From NCBI GenBank assembly GCA_946187475.1, contig CAMHRJ010000004.1, positions 1-23,448 of the forward strand: 23,448 nucleotides of DNA, in the 5' to 3' direction. This stretch comes from an uncultured Clostridia bacterium (lineage in GTDB: Bacteria > Bacillota > Clostridia > Oscillospirales > Oscillospiraceae). Shown here one piece after another: positions 15,372 to 22,780 of this stretch; position 1 is the stretch's first letter, and every line of letters begins with the position of its first letter. Below the pieces are notes generated by a model. That model was not told the DNA's origin. It saw nothing but the letters and a program-made list of their open reading frames with translations, and did no database searches. The position numbers and the translations under genes were made by a program.

Positions 15372-18300
15372 CTCCTTCGCCTCCTTCCAGCCTGGCCCAG
15401 ACCTCGTCCGGGGTCAGCGGCGTGATGATTCGATGGCAGTCGCCGCCCACGCCGGGTTCAAAGCGGCAGACGCTCTTGTAATCGCAATAGGTGCAGGCGG
15501 TGTCCTCCGCGCTGCGGTAGATGGGCTGGGGCTGGATGCTGCCCCGGCGAAGCTCCCGGGCCAGAGTCAGGAGCGTGTCCTCGATGTGGCGGGCCAGCAG
15601 GCCCATTCGCTCCGCACTGGCAAGCGCGACGCCTTTGCCGGCGGTGCCCCGGGCGCTGCGCACCTTGACGTAGCGCTTTTCCGGCTCGTTGTCCATGGCG
15701 TCGGGCACGCCGTCAGACTCCAGCACCAGACCGGAGCGGCGCAGCTCCGAGGCCCGTTTTTTCTGCAGCTCCGCCTCCGGCATCCGCTCCGATGCTGACA
15801 GCACCGGGTCCCGGGCCGGGTGGTACAGGACGCCCGCCGGGATAACCTCCCGGCCATAGCGCTCCGCGCCCACCTTGCCCAGGGCGAAGAGATACAGCAG
15901 CATCTGCAAGTCCATACCGTAGAGCACGTCTGACAGGGAAAACACCTTGCGGCCGGTCTTGTAGTCCACCACCCGCAGATAGAGCTTTCCGTCGTGGACC
16001 CAGCCGTCCACCCGGTCGGCGATGCCCGTCACAGTCAGGCGGGTCTCCCCGTCAGAGAGAGTCACCGGCGGCAGGGCCTCCCGGTCGGAAAAGTCCAGCT
16101 CGAAGTCCAGCGGCACAAAGTCGCTGCACCGCAGTTCCTGGGCCATCTCCAGCACGATGGTCTCCACGCTGCCGGTCAGACGCTTGAAGAGATAGATGAA
16201 CCGGGGGCTCTTGTCCTGAAAGTCCTGCATCTCCACGTGGATGTATTCCTCCACGCGTCTGCGGGTGCAGGCGCGAAGCTCTTCGTCCGTGATCTGCTGA
16301 AACCCGCCCATAGCCGCGGCGTCGGCAGCCACGCCCTGCAAGATGGCGTGGAAAAAGGTGCCGATCTCTGCCGCGGAAAAGGCGCTGCTGCGCCGGGGCT
16401 GAGCTTTCAGTCCGAATTTGAGAAAATATGCATAGCGGCAGCGGGCATACTGCTCCGACCGGGTGGCGGAAAGCCGGGTCTGACTGCCATAGAGGGCGGC
16501 AGCCCGCTCCGGGGTGAGATCCTCCCGCAGAAGATGCGCCCGGCGCTCAAACTGCCGAAGCTTTTCCGGTGCCCGCTGCTGGAACCAGTCAAAGGCAGCC
16601 CTGCAGCGCTCGTCCTCCACGCCCCGCAGATACCGGGCCGCCAGGGACAGGGCCGGCGCGGCTGCGTTCTGCCGCAAGGCGGTCAGGTCTACTGCCTCGG
16701 TCTCCGGGCCGAACATCTGCCGGATGCGCTCCACGAAGTAGGCCGGCCGCAGGGGCTGGCCTTCGGCGTCCAGCGCCGACCAGCAGACCGTCAGGGTCTC
16801 TTCCGGCAAGGCAAGACAGCTGGCCAAAAGCGCATACTCCCGCCAGAGATCGTCCTCCCGTCCGCCGCCAATGTCCAGCTCCAGCTCCAGCAGCCGCCGG
16901 CGGTCATCCACAGAGAACACGCCGCCGGGATCACCGGCACTGGGCACGCGATCATCGGAGGCACCCAGTACGATCAGATGCTTGAGCCCTCGGCGGCGCA
17001 TACGGTCGTAGTCGCCGGCGGTGACCCGGTCCAGGGAGACCGGGATGGTACCGATGTCATAGCGGGAGAGCATGAGCGTGAAGAGCTTGGCGAAGTCCTC
17101 GGTGCTGAGCTCCGTGTCGCCCAGCACGGCAGCGGCCTGCTCCAAGGCGGAGACCAGCAGATCCCAGATCTGGGCATATTCCGCTGCCAGAGCCTCCCGG
17201 CCGTCGGCCCGGAGGGCATCAGACCGCTCCTCCAGCCGCCGGGCCAGACCCAGCGCGTCGAAGAAGGCGGCAAGGGCCTTCGCCTGACCCTCGGCAGTGG
17301 CGGCGTTTTTGCTCTCTCGCTCCAGCACTGCCAGCGGCTCTGCGGCTGTCCGGCGCAGACCATCGATCCGCTGGATCTCGGCCTTTGCCGCGTCGGTGTA
17401 TTCCTTTCCGTAGCCCTCCGGGTGCAGACTCCAGGGCTCGCTGCGCTTCCACATACCGCCCCGGATGCCCCAGAGGATCGCGTAGTTTTCCAGGGTGTCA
17501 CAGTCCTCCGGCGTCAGCGCCGTGAGGCCCGTGCGCAGCACGGCCAGCACGTCCTCGCTATCCCAGCCGCCGGTGATCACGTCGTAGGCCGCCGAGATCA
17601 GCACGCCCAGAGGCTTCTGCAGCAGGTCCGTCCGCTGGGCGGCGTAGAGGGGCACACCGTAGTGCTCGAACATCCGCTGCAGCGGCTCCAGATAATCTCC
17701 GAAGCCCCGCACCGCCACGGCGATGTCCCGCCAGCGGCAGCCGTTTCGGGCTAGCTCCAGCGCTTTGGCCGCGGCAAATTCGCATTCCTCCGCGATGCTC
17801 TGGGCCCGGTGGAGGGTGATCCGCTGCTCCGGGTCCGGCTGCTTCTCGGCGGTAAAGCCGAACAGGGCTTCGCTCAGTGCCTGCAGGGCCGGAGCGCGAT
17901 GACTTTCTTTGGCTTCCAGATGATGCAGCTCCACGGCTACGCCGTGGTCGGTGCAGCGCTGTTTCAGCTCCGCCACGGTGCTCCGCTGGGCACCATAGAG
18001 CTCGCTGCCGCCCTCGGGGGAATCCAGCGTGAGATAAAGGGCGATCTCCGCGCCCTGCTCCAGCAGGGCTTCCAGCACAGCCAGTTCCTGGCGGGTAAAA
18101 TCGGTGAACCCGTCCAAATAGAACCGGGAGCGGGGAGGGCTGCTTTCCGGAATCTGCTCCGCCAGCCGGGTCAGCCGGTCCGAGGGGTCCGCACCGCTCT
18201 GGGCGGCTACGGCGTCGTAGCTGGCCAGCACCAAAGCCAGATCGCGCAGCTTATCACCTAAATAGCCGTCGCACTGGTCCGCGGTCTCCAAAAGCTGCTC

Positions 18301-18702
18301 CGGAGAGGCGCAGGCCAGCTTCAGCTCGTCCACCGCCTGCAGCAGAGACTGCTGGGTCTGGGCTCTGCGCGCGGCGCTGCCATAGAGCTTCAGGCGGGGC
18401 GCGATCTGCCCCAGGGCCCGGGCCATGCACAGCAGCCGTCCGCCCTGGTCCAGCAGGGGCGCTGCGCTGCCGCCCAGCTCGTCGGCCACCTTCCGGGCCA
18501 GACCCGTGAAGCTCAGCACTTCGGCATAGAGACTGGCGCTGTCGCCGCAGATCCGGCAGAGCTCCCGCTCTGCCTCGTGGCTGTACTGCTCCGGCACCAC
18601 CAGCAGATTCCCGCCCGCGCGGCGCTGGACCTGCGCGCCCAGGGTCTGCATCAACAGAGATGTTTTTCCCGCGCCTGCCGGACCGTAATAGATGTGCAGC
18701 AT
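15364..18702 (-). CDS. addB: ATP-dependent helicase/nuclease subunit B (AddB)
   Basis: A 1112-residue AddB, the partner of AddA in the end-resection complex. It shows an N-terminal Walker A GPAGAGKTS (residues 7-15), a degenerate helicase body, and a C-terminal nuclease domain with ADRVDGW and VVDYKTGR near residue 910. The iron-sulphur staple is complete: Cys755 (CRYAYFLKFGL) plus Cys1070, Cys1073 and Cys1079 (CTYCDYKSVC). ATG 18702 is preferred over the in-frame ATG 18708 because GGGAG lies 7 bases before the former but only 1 base before the latter. It has its own promoter and is translationally coupled to addA. Confidence 0.96.
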   Translation of the reverse strand: MLHIYYGPAGAGKTSLLMQTLGAQVQRRAGGNLLVVPEQYSHEAERELCRICGDSASLYAEVLSFTGLARKVADELGGSAAPLLDQGGRLLCMARALGQIAPRLKLYGSAARRAQTQQSLLQAVDELKLACASPEQLLETADQCDGYLGDKLRDLALVLASYDAVAAQSGADPSDRLTRLAEQIPESSPPRSRFYLDGFTDFTRQELAVLEALLEQGAEIALYLTLDSPEGGSELYGAQRSTVAELKQRCTDHGVAVELHHLEAKESHRAPALQALSEALFGFTAEKQPDPEQRITLHRAQSIAEECEFAAAKALELARNGCRWRDIAVAVRGFGDYLEPLQRMFEHYGVPLYAAQRTDLLQKPLGVLISAAYDVITGGWDSEDVLAVLRTGLTALTPEDCDTLENYAILWGIRGGMWKRSEPWSLHPEGYGKEYTDAAKAEIQRIDGLRRTAAEPLAVLERESKNAATAEGQAKALAAFFDALGLARRLEERSDALRADGREALAAEYAQIWDLLVSALEQAAAVLGDTELSTEDFAKLFTLMLSRYDIGTIPVSLDRVTAGDYDRMRRRGLKHLIVLGASDDRVPSAGDPGGVFSVDDRRRLLELELDIGGGREDDLWREYALLASCLALPEETLTVCWSALDAEGQPLRPAYFVERIRQMFGPETEAVDLTALRQNAAAPALSLAARYLRGVEDERCRAAFDWFQQRAPEKLRQFERRAHLLREDLTPERAAALYGSQTRLSATRSEQYARCRYAYFLKFGLKAQPRRSSAFSAAEIGTFFHAILQGVAADAAAMGGFQQITDEELRACTRRRVEEYIHVEMQDFQDKSPRFIYLFKRLTGSVETIVLEMAQELRCSDFVPLDFELDFSDREALPPVTLSDGETRLTVTGIADRVDGWVHDGKLYLRVVDYKTGRKVFSLSDVLYGMDLQMLLYLFALGKVGAERYGREVIPAGVLYHPARDPVLSASERMPEAELQKKRASELRRSGLVLESDGVPDAMDNEPEKRYVKVRSARGTAGKGVALASAERMGLLARHIEDTLLTLARELRRGSIQPQPIYRSAEDTACTYCDYKSVCRFEPGVGGDCHRIITPLTPDEVWARLEGGEGDG

Positions 18703-18732
18703 GGCCATACTCCCTTCGCAATTGTTTTTTCC

Positions 18733-18762
18733 ATTGTATCACATCCGCCATTTGGTTTTCAA
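18733..18762 (-). promoter_or_regulatory. Sigma-A type promoter of addBA
   Basis: On the minus strand TTGAAA (18762 to 18757) and TACAAT (18738 to 18733) are 18 bases apart, about 30 bases before the addB start. This and the upstream terminator make addBA a separate transcript from the radical SAM operon. Confidence 0.7.
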
Positions 18763-18769
18763 CCGACAG

Positions 18770-18796
18770 AAAAGCCCTCCGCCAATGGCGGAGGGC
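18770..18796 (-). terminator. Terminator of the HprK-like/radical SAM/membrane protein operon
   Basis: On the minus strand a perfect 10-bp stem (GCCCTCCGCC type, 18774-18783 with 18787-18796) with a 3-base loop is followed by TTTTCTGT. It lies 22 bases after the stop of the membrane-protein gene. Confidence 0.82.
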
Positions 18797-18818
18797 AGGA
18801 CTGCTTTTTCGGTTCGGT

Positions 18819-19844
18819 TTAATTCTCGTAGACGCCGGAGCCCATGAACATGGACACGCCGGACTCAAAGTGGCTGGGGGAGACGGTCACGCTGCCGCCG
18901 GCCGGCACCTTCTCGGCAGAGGCGGAATAGGTGATGCCGCCCAGGAAGGTGTTCTGATCTTCGTAGAAATACTTGTAGAACAGACGCACCACCGGCAGCT
19001 CCTTGTCGGTCAGGTTCATGATGGTGACGGTGTTGTCGCTGTTGTCCACCAGAAGCACCTGATCGCTGGCGAAGGGCAGGGCGTCCACCTTGGCCACCAC
19101 GCGGGAGATCAGCTCCAGCACCTCGTTCTTGTTATACTGGTGACGGTTGGCCTCCAGCACCACGCAGGACTGGCCGGCGGGCAGGTTGGAGACCTTGAAG
19201 CTCACGGCAGTGTCGCCGGAGCGGAAGACGTACTCGGCATACTGGATGTCCTGGTCGCTCTCGTTGAAGAATTGCATGGCCAGGACGTTCTTGACCTCTT
19301 CGTCGCTGCCGTCCTCGATGTAGTAGCCGTCATAGCCTGTGGCCAGGGTGCTGATGCGCACGCCGTAGTCCGAATCGGTCATGGTGGTCCAGGGCTTGGC
19401 GGGCTCTTCACCGGACTCGGTCACGTCGGTGGCGACGTTGGTTTTGTTGCTGTCGCCGACGTTTTCGTACTGGGCGACCTTATCCTCGTCCAGCTTCACG
19501 GCGTCCTCGCGGGCCTCCTCGGCCTCCTTCTGCGCTTCCTTCTCCTCGGCCTTTTTGCTGTCGCCGCCGAAGATGGAGCTCAAAACGCCCTTGGATTCCA
19601 CGTCCGCGGAGCCGCTGGCGCTGCCGGAGCCGGCGGAGCCGCCCTTGGCGGAGAAGAAGATCGCCAGCGCGATGGCCAGAATTGCGATCACGGCGATGCC
19701 GGTCCAGAGAATGGTGCTTTTGGTTTTCGCGTCAGAAGCGCTCGCCTTCTTCTCGACGGCTTCTGCCTCTGCTTTCGCTGCAGCCTCGGCCTCCGCCTTG
19801 ACTGCGGCTTCCTGTTCGTTCAGGCTGCGTTCTTCGTCATTCAT
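18819..19844 (-). CDS. Single-pass membrane protein of unknown function, third gene of the radical SAM operon
   Basis: A 341-residue protein that I do not recognise as a named family. The first ~42 residues are charged, with AEAEAAAKAEAEAVEKK-type repeats likely to form a helix or coiled coil. A transmembrane helix spans about 44-65. A Gly/Ser-rich linker, a second charged helical stretch (about 97-120), and a beta-rich domain of about 200 residues follow. That outer domain contains LAMQFFNESDQDIQYAEYVF and FKVSNLPAGQSCVVLEANR, reminiscent of small extracytoplasmic beta-sandwich domains. It has one cysteine. The ATG overlaps the end of the radical SAM gene by 8 bases, so the two are translated together. 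It could be a partner, receptor or target of the modifying enzyme. None of these is shown by sequence. Confidence 0.85.
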   Translation of the reverse strand: MNDEERSLNEQEAAVKAEAEAAAKAEAEAVEKKASASDAKTKSTILWTGIAVIAILAIALAIFFSAKGGSAGSGSASGSADVESKGVLSSIFGGDSKKAEEKEAQKEAEEAREDAVKLDEDKVAQYENVGDSNKTNVATDVTESGEEPAKPWTTMTDSDYGVRISTLATGYDGYYIEDGSDEEVKNVLAMQFFNESDQDIQYAEYVFRSGDTAVSFKVSNLPAGQSCVVLEANRHQYNKNEVLELISRVVAKVDALPFASDQVLLVDNSDNTVTIMNLTDKELPVVRLFYKYFYEDQNTFLGGITYSASAEKVPAGGSVTVSPSHFESGVSMFMGSGVYEN

Positions 19845-20967
19845 TTGCGTTGTCCTCCTTCAGAATGCTGCGGCATGCGCCGGGGGTTGCGCGCATCAGA
19901 TCGCAGCGGTATTGCGGTTTTTTGTCATAGGAACCGGTCTCGGTATAGACCATGGCGGCGCAGGAGCGGCAGGCGTCCTTCGCGTCGCAGGCGGCGCACT
20001 CCGGCGGCAGATGAATCTCCCGGGTGACGGCGCGCAGCTGGTTCCAGGCCTCCGTGGGCGACATCTCGCTCAGATCGAAGCTGGGCCGGTCCATCATGGC
20101 GCACAGGAGCATCCGACCGTCCCAGGTGAGCCAGAAGGTGCTTTTTCCGGCGCGGCAGCGCACACCGTCGCCCTCACAGTCGAAGGTGGCGTCATCCTCC
20201 AGGGGGCAGTGCTGCTCCACGCTCTCACAGTAGCGGAGCAGGTCCTCCCGTCCGCGCTGGAGATAGCGGATGCGGGCCTCTACTTTGGCGCATTCCTCCG
20301 GCGAGAAGCGGTTGTTCTGGCCGATGCTTGCGGCGTCCTTGCGCAGGGGCGGGAACATGTAGCTGGTGGCCTGCAGGATGAGCTTTCGCTCATCGCTGTA
20401 GCGGATGATCTCCTCCAGATCGCAGACGTTGTCCGGTGTGACGGAGCAGTTGAGCTTCACGTTGATGCCTGCGTCCTGCAGCGCTTCGATGGCGTGGGTG
20501 ACCACGGTGTGGCCCGTGGGATGCTGGCACAGACGCATGTAAGTTTCATCCGACGCGCCGTAGAGCGTGATGTTGATGCGCTGGGGCGGATTCTCCTTCA
20601 GCCAGGCCACGGTCTCATCGTCGATGAGGGTGGCGTTGGAGTTGATGCTCAGAACAAAGCCCATGGCCCGCAGCTTGGTATACAGCTCCCGGAACCCGGG
20701 GTAGGTGAAAGGTTCGCCTCCAGTGAGCAGCAAAAGCAGCATCCCCTGGGCCTTCAGCTCCTCGGCGATCTCCAGCCATTCCTCCACGGTGCGCAGGCGC
20801 TTGCCGCTTTTTTGAACCTCCTCCGCCGACATGCGCACATAGCACATCCGGCAGTTCATGCTGCACATGGGTGTCAGCTCGAAGACGCCGGAAATGGGGA
20901 TTCCGGCAACATCCGCTTTGCGGTGCAGGAACTCCACCAGCTCGCTGGAGCCCTTTTGTGCAATCAA
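19837..20967 (-). CDS. Radical SAM protein with C-terminal SPASM domain
   Basis: A 376-residue iron-sulphur enzyme. The radical SAM cluster motif CSMNCRMC gives Cys35, Cys39 and Cys42 (CxxxCxxC). The SAM-contact motif LTGGEPF is at 81-87. A SPASM-type set of seven cysteines follows: Cys271, Cys289 (after Gly284, the Gx4C element), Cys324, Cys327, Cys333, Cys336 and Cys355, enough for two auxiliary clusters. SPASM enzymes most often modify peptides or proteins. TTG 20967 is chosen because GGAGGG lies 7 bases before it and TTGA gives a 4-base overlap with the upstream stop. An earlier in-frame TTG at 20982 has no such site. No PqqD-like leader-binding domain is evident at the N terminus. Confidence 0.92.
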   Translation of the reverse strand: MIAQKGSSELVEFLHRKADVAGIPISGVFELTPMCSMNCRMCYVRMSAEEVQKSGKRLRTVEEWLEIAEELKAQGMLLLLLTGGEPFTYPGFRELYTKLRAMGFVLSINSNATLIDDETVAWLKENPPQRINITLYGASDETYMRLCQHPTGHTVVTHAIEALQDAGINVKLNCSVTPDNVCDLEEIIRYSDERKLILQATSYMFPPLRKDAASIGQNNRFSPEECAKVEARIRYLQRGREDLLRYCESVEQHCPLEDDATFDCEGDGVRCRAGKSTFWLTWDGRMLLCAMMDRPSFDLSEMSPTEAWNQLRAVTREIHLPPECAACDAKDACRSCAAMVYTETGSYDKKPQYRCDLMRATPGACRSILKEDNANE

Positions 20968-21824
20968 GGTGTATCCCTCCAAATCGTTTCTTTCAGCAGA
21001 TCAACGGCGCGCTGATCCGGGGTGCAGCGGAGAATCCAGACCGGAAGCTCCGTGCACAGGCGCGTAACAATGGAAATGACGCGCGTATGGGCCGAATTGT
21101 TCCACCGGGGCAGGACCATTTCGGAATAGAGCTTGCGAAAGGCCTCCGCCGGTTTCAGCAGTTCGATGGTGTTTTCCGGCGCTTGTTCCAGTACCACGAG
21201 GGCACGGATGGGCACGGATTCATTGCGGTAGATGCCGCTGCTGCCGGCGAAGGGGCCGCCGAAGGCGGTCCAGTGCCCATCCGCCATGCGGAGCAGGCTG
21301 CGGTCACCGTTGATGGTGTCGGCGTTTTCATACTGCTCCCAGAGCTCGGCCTGGGTGCTCTTGCCCGTGCCGGAGGGGGCGGTGAACAGAATGCCCTCTC
21401 CGCGATAGCGAATCAGAGAGCTGTGCAGACTCACGGCGCCCAGAGACGCAAGCGCGATCTCCAGGTCCGAAAGGTCCAGCAGATGCATCAGATCCCGGAC
21501 CCGGTCTGCCTGCTCGGGATAGATCCATCCGCGCATATGCAGCGGGTCGGCCTTCCGGATTTGGACGCATCCGGCCGGTTTGATGGCAGCGGAGAAGATG
21601 CGCTCGATCAGGAAACTGTCCTCCGTTTCCCAGACCCGGGGATTCTGCTCATGCATTACCGTGCCGGTAATCTCCGGATGCCCTATCGTATAATCCAGGG
21701 TGCAGTCCGGCGTTCCTTCCCCGGTCAGAAAGGGCGCACAGCTTTCCGGCACCTCCAGCTCCACCGGCGAGGACACGCGCCAGATGGCGCCGGCCAATTG
21801 CAGTTGGTAAACGTATTCGTCCAT
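20964..21824 (-). CDS. HPr-kinase-like P-loop ATPase
   Basis: A 286-residue protein. Its C-terminal half resembles the HprK/PEPCK-like fold: LHSSLIRYRGEGILFTAP leads into the P-loop APSGTGKST (149-157, Lys155), followed by NGDRS (172-176), which may provide the metal-binding Asp, and GGPFAGSSG (189-197). The N-terminal ~125 residues have no recognisable motif. It is not a standard HPr kinase, since it lacks that protein's usual N-terminal domain and HPr-binding signature. HprK-like proteins of this size accompany radical SAM/SPASM enzymes in the SynChlorMet-type cassettes and act as peptide kinases in some lasso peptide clusters. It is first in a three-gene operon, with a promoter 40-70 bases upstream. 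Confidence 0.85.
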   Translation of the reverse strand: MDEYVYQLQLAGAIWRVSSPVELEVPESCAPFLTGEGTPDCTLDYTIGHPEITGTVMHEQNPRVWETEDSFLIERIFSAAIKPAGCVQIRKADPLHMRGWIYPEQADRVRDLMHLLDLSDLEIALASLGAVSLHSSLIRYRGEGILFTAPSGTGKSTQAELWEQYENADTINGDRSLLRMADGHWTAFGGPFAGSSGIYRNESVPIRALVVLEQAPENTIELLKPAEAFRKLYSEMVLPRWNNSAHTRVISIVTRLCTELPVWILRCTPDQRAVDLLKETIWRDTP

Positions 21825-21843
21825 TTTTACACCTGTTCGGTTT

Positions 21844-21854
21844 ACAATAATTGT
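21844..21854. promoter_or_regulatory. Palindrome near the operon transcript start
   Basis: ACAAT-A-ATTGT is an 11-base perfect palindrome with a central base. It lies just downstream of the -10 box of the HprK-like operon, where a repressor site would block transcription. Its short AT-rich make-up means it could also be chance. Confidence 0.3.
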
Positions 21855-21864
21855 CTATCAAATC

Positions 21865-21893
21865 ATTGTAATCGAAATCCCGCAAAGATGCAA
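21865..21893 (-). promoter_or_regulatory. Sigma-A type promoter of the HprK-like/radical SAM operon
   Basis: On the minus strand TTGCAT (21893 to 21888) and TACAAT (21870 to 21865) are 17 bases apart. The expected start lies about 35 bases before the ATG at 21824. Confidence 0.75.
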
Positions 21894-21928
21894 GCGCCAA
21901 TCGGACAAAATAATGAATAATCAGGATA

Positions 21929-21968
21929 AAAAATAATCACTCCGCCGGGAACTTCCCGACGGAGTGAT
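21929..21968 (-). terminator. Terminator of the flavodoxin-like gene
   Basis: On the minus strand a long stem (ATCACTCCG with CGGAGTGAT, continued by CGGGAA with TTCCCG across one mismatch) is followed by TATTTTTTATCC. It lies 22 bases after the stop codon. Confidence 0.82.
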
Positions 21969-21989
21969 CGTATGTAAGATTTAGAAAGC

Positions 21990-22532
21990 TCAGTCGATGG
22001 GCTCGTACCACTTCATGACGTCCAGAGGATTGCGGTTGGCCTTCTCCCAGTCGACCACGTCCTCCACATCCCAGCAGGGAGGCTCGCCCTTGCCGGTCTT
22101 GGCCATCTTCAGCGTGGCCTGCTCGGCCTCGTTCAGATTGCCCTTGGCTTCCAGCTTGGCGGCGATTTCCTTACATTTGGCCTTCATGATGAGCTTGAAG
22201 GGCAGCGGCAGACGGTTGATGTCGAAGCGGCCCTGCTTGACGAAGACCTTCACACCGGCCAGACCGTTGGCCTTGCTGCAGTTCTCCTCAGCGCCGGGAT
22301 ACACCGGGCTCATGCCAACCTGCACGACGGCCTTGACATCGTAATCCTTCATAACCTTGCTCAGACCCACGACCTTACCGGCCAGCGCCCAGCCGACGTA
22401 GATGACTTCCATGCCCTTGGGCAGCTTGAGATTCTTGGTGCTGTAGCAGGGGATCGCAAGCTTGCGGGACATCTCTCTGGCAAGGAACTCGCAGGAACCG
22501 GTGGTGGAACGATAGATGATCGCACTGATCAT
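21990..22532 (-). CDS. Flavodoxin-like protein
   Basis: A 180-residue protein with a flavodoxin-type start, MISAIIYRSTTGSCEFLAREM. The stretch RSTTGSCE (8-15) sits where flavodoxins bind the FMN phosphate. Later strands VIYVGWALAGK and AVVQVGMSPVYPG fit the fold. Flavodoxins are cytoplasmic one- or two-electron carriers, and flavodoxin-family proteins in anaerobes can also be NAD(P)H-type reductases or protoporphyrinogen oxidases. The C-terminal ~60 residues extend past a minimal flavodoxin (about 140-150). The start is supported by AAAGGGG upstream. It has its own promoter and terminator, so it is a single-gene transcript. It could supply electrons to the nearby radical SAM enzyme, but only proximity suggests this. 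Confidence 0.8.
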   Translation of the reverse strand: MISAIIYRSTTGSCEFLAREMSRKLAIPCYSTKNLKLPKGMEVIYVGWALAGKVVGLSKVMKDYDVKAVVQVGMSPVYPGAEENCSKANGLAGVKVFVKQGRFDINRLPLPFKLIMKAKCKEIAAKLEAKGNLNEAEQATLKMAKTGKGEPPCWDVEDVVDWEKANRNPLDVMKWYEPID

Positions 22533-22603
22533 GGATAATACCCCTTTCCCTATTTCGGCTGCGCCGTAAGCGCACCCTTTATTCCATAATTGTGGATGGT
22601 AAT

Positions 22604-22632
22604 ATCATACCTGTAAATGCACGGATTGTCAA
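22604..22632 (-). promoter_or_regulatory. Strong sigma-A promoter of the flavodoxin-like gene
   Basis: On the minus strand TTGACA (22632 to 22627) is a consensus -35, with TATGAT (22609 to 22604) at a spacing of 17. It lies about 70-100 bases before the ATG at 22532. Confidence 0.8.
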
Positions 22633-22686
22633 TCGGAAATTGTGGGATTTTACAGCATTGTAAAGGAAATGTCAGATTTTTTTCAC

Positions 22687-22715
22687 TTGCAACAGATTCG
22701 AGATGGGGCTATAAT
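22687..22715 (+). promoter_or_regulatory. Strong sigma-A promoter of the protein kinase gene
   Basis: TTGCAA (22687-22692) and a consensus TATAAT (22710-22715) are 17 bases apart, about 65 bases before the ATG at 22781. Together with the flavodoxin promoter it forms a divergent pair in the 248-base gap. Confidence 0.8.
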
Positions 22716-22780
22716 ATACTCTGGTATTTTTCCAGAACATACACATTATATTTTTATTTTTCAGAAGGGTGGGAAGACCC

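Noticed and set aside
15994..17754. A 586-codon plus-strand frame over addB
   Set aside because: Antisense shadow of a conserved housekeeping gene, with no recognisable domain.
18254..18868. A 204-codon minus-strand frame spanning the addB start and the upstream terminator
   Set aside because: It runs through a terminator and promoter in a different frame from addB and has Arg/Gly/Ala-rich shadow composition.
21825..21989. RiPP precursor peptide upstream of the HprK-like/radical SAM operon
   Set aside because: Only a 10-codon plus-strand frame (from ATG 21888) and the flavodoxin terminator are present. No short ORF with a ribosome site and a Cys-, Ser- or Thr-rich core was found.
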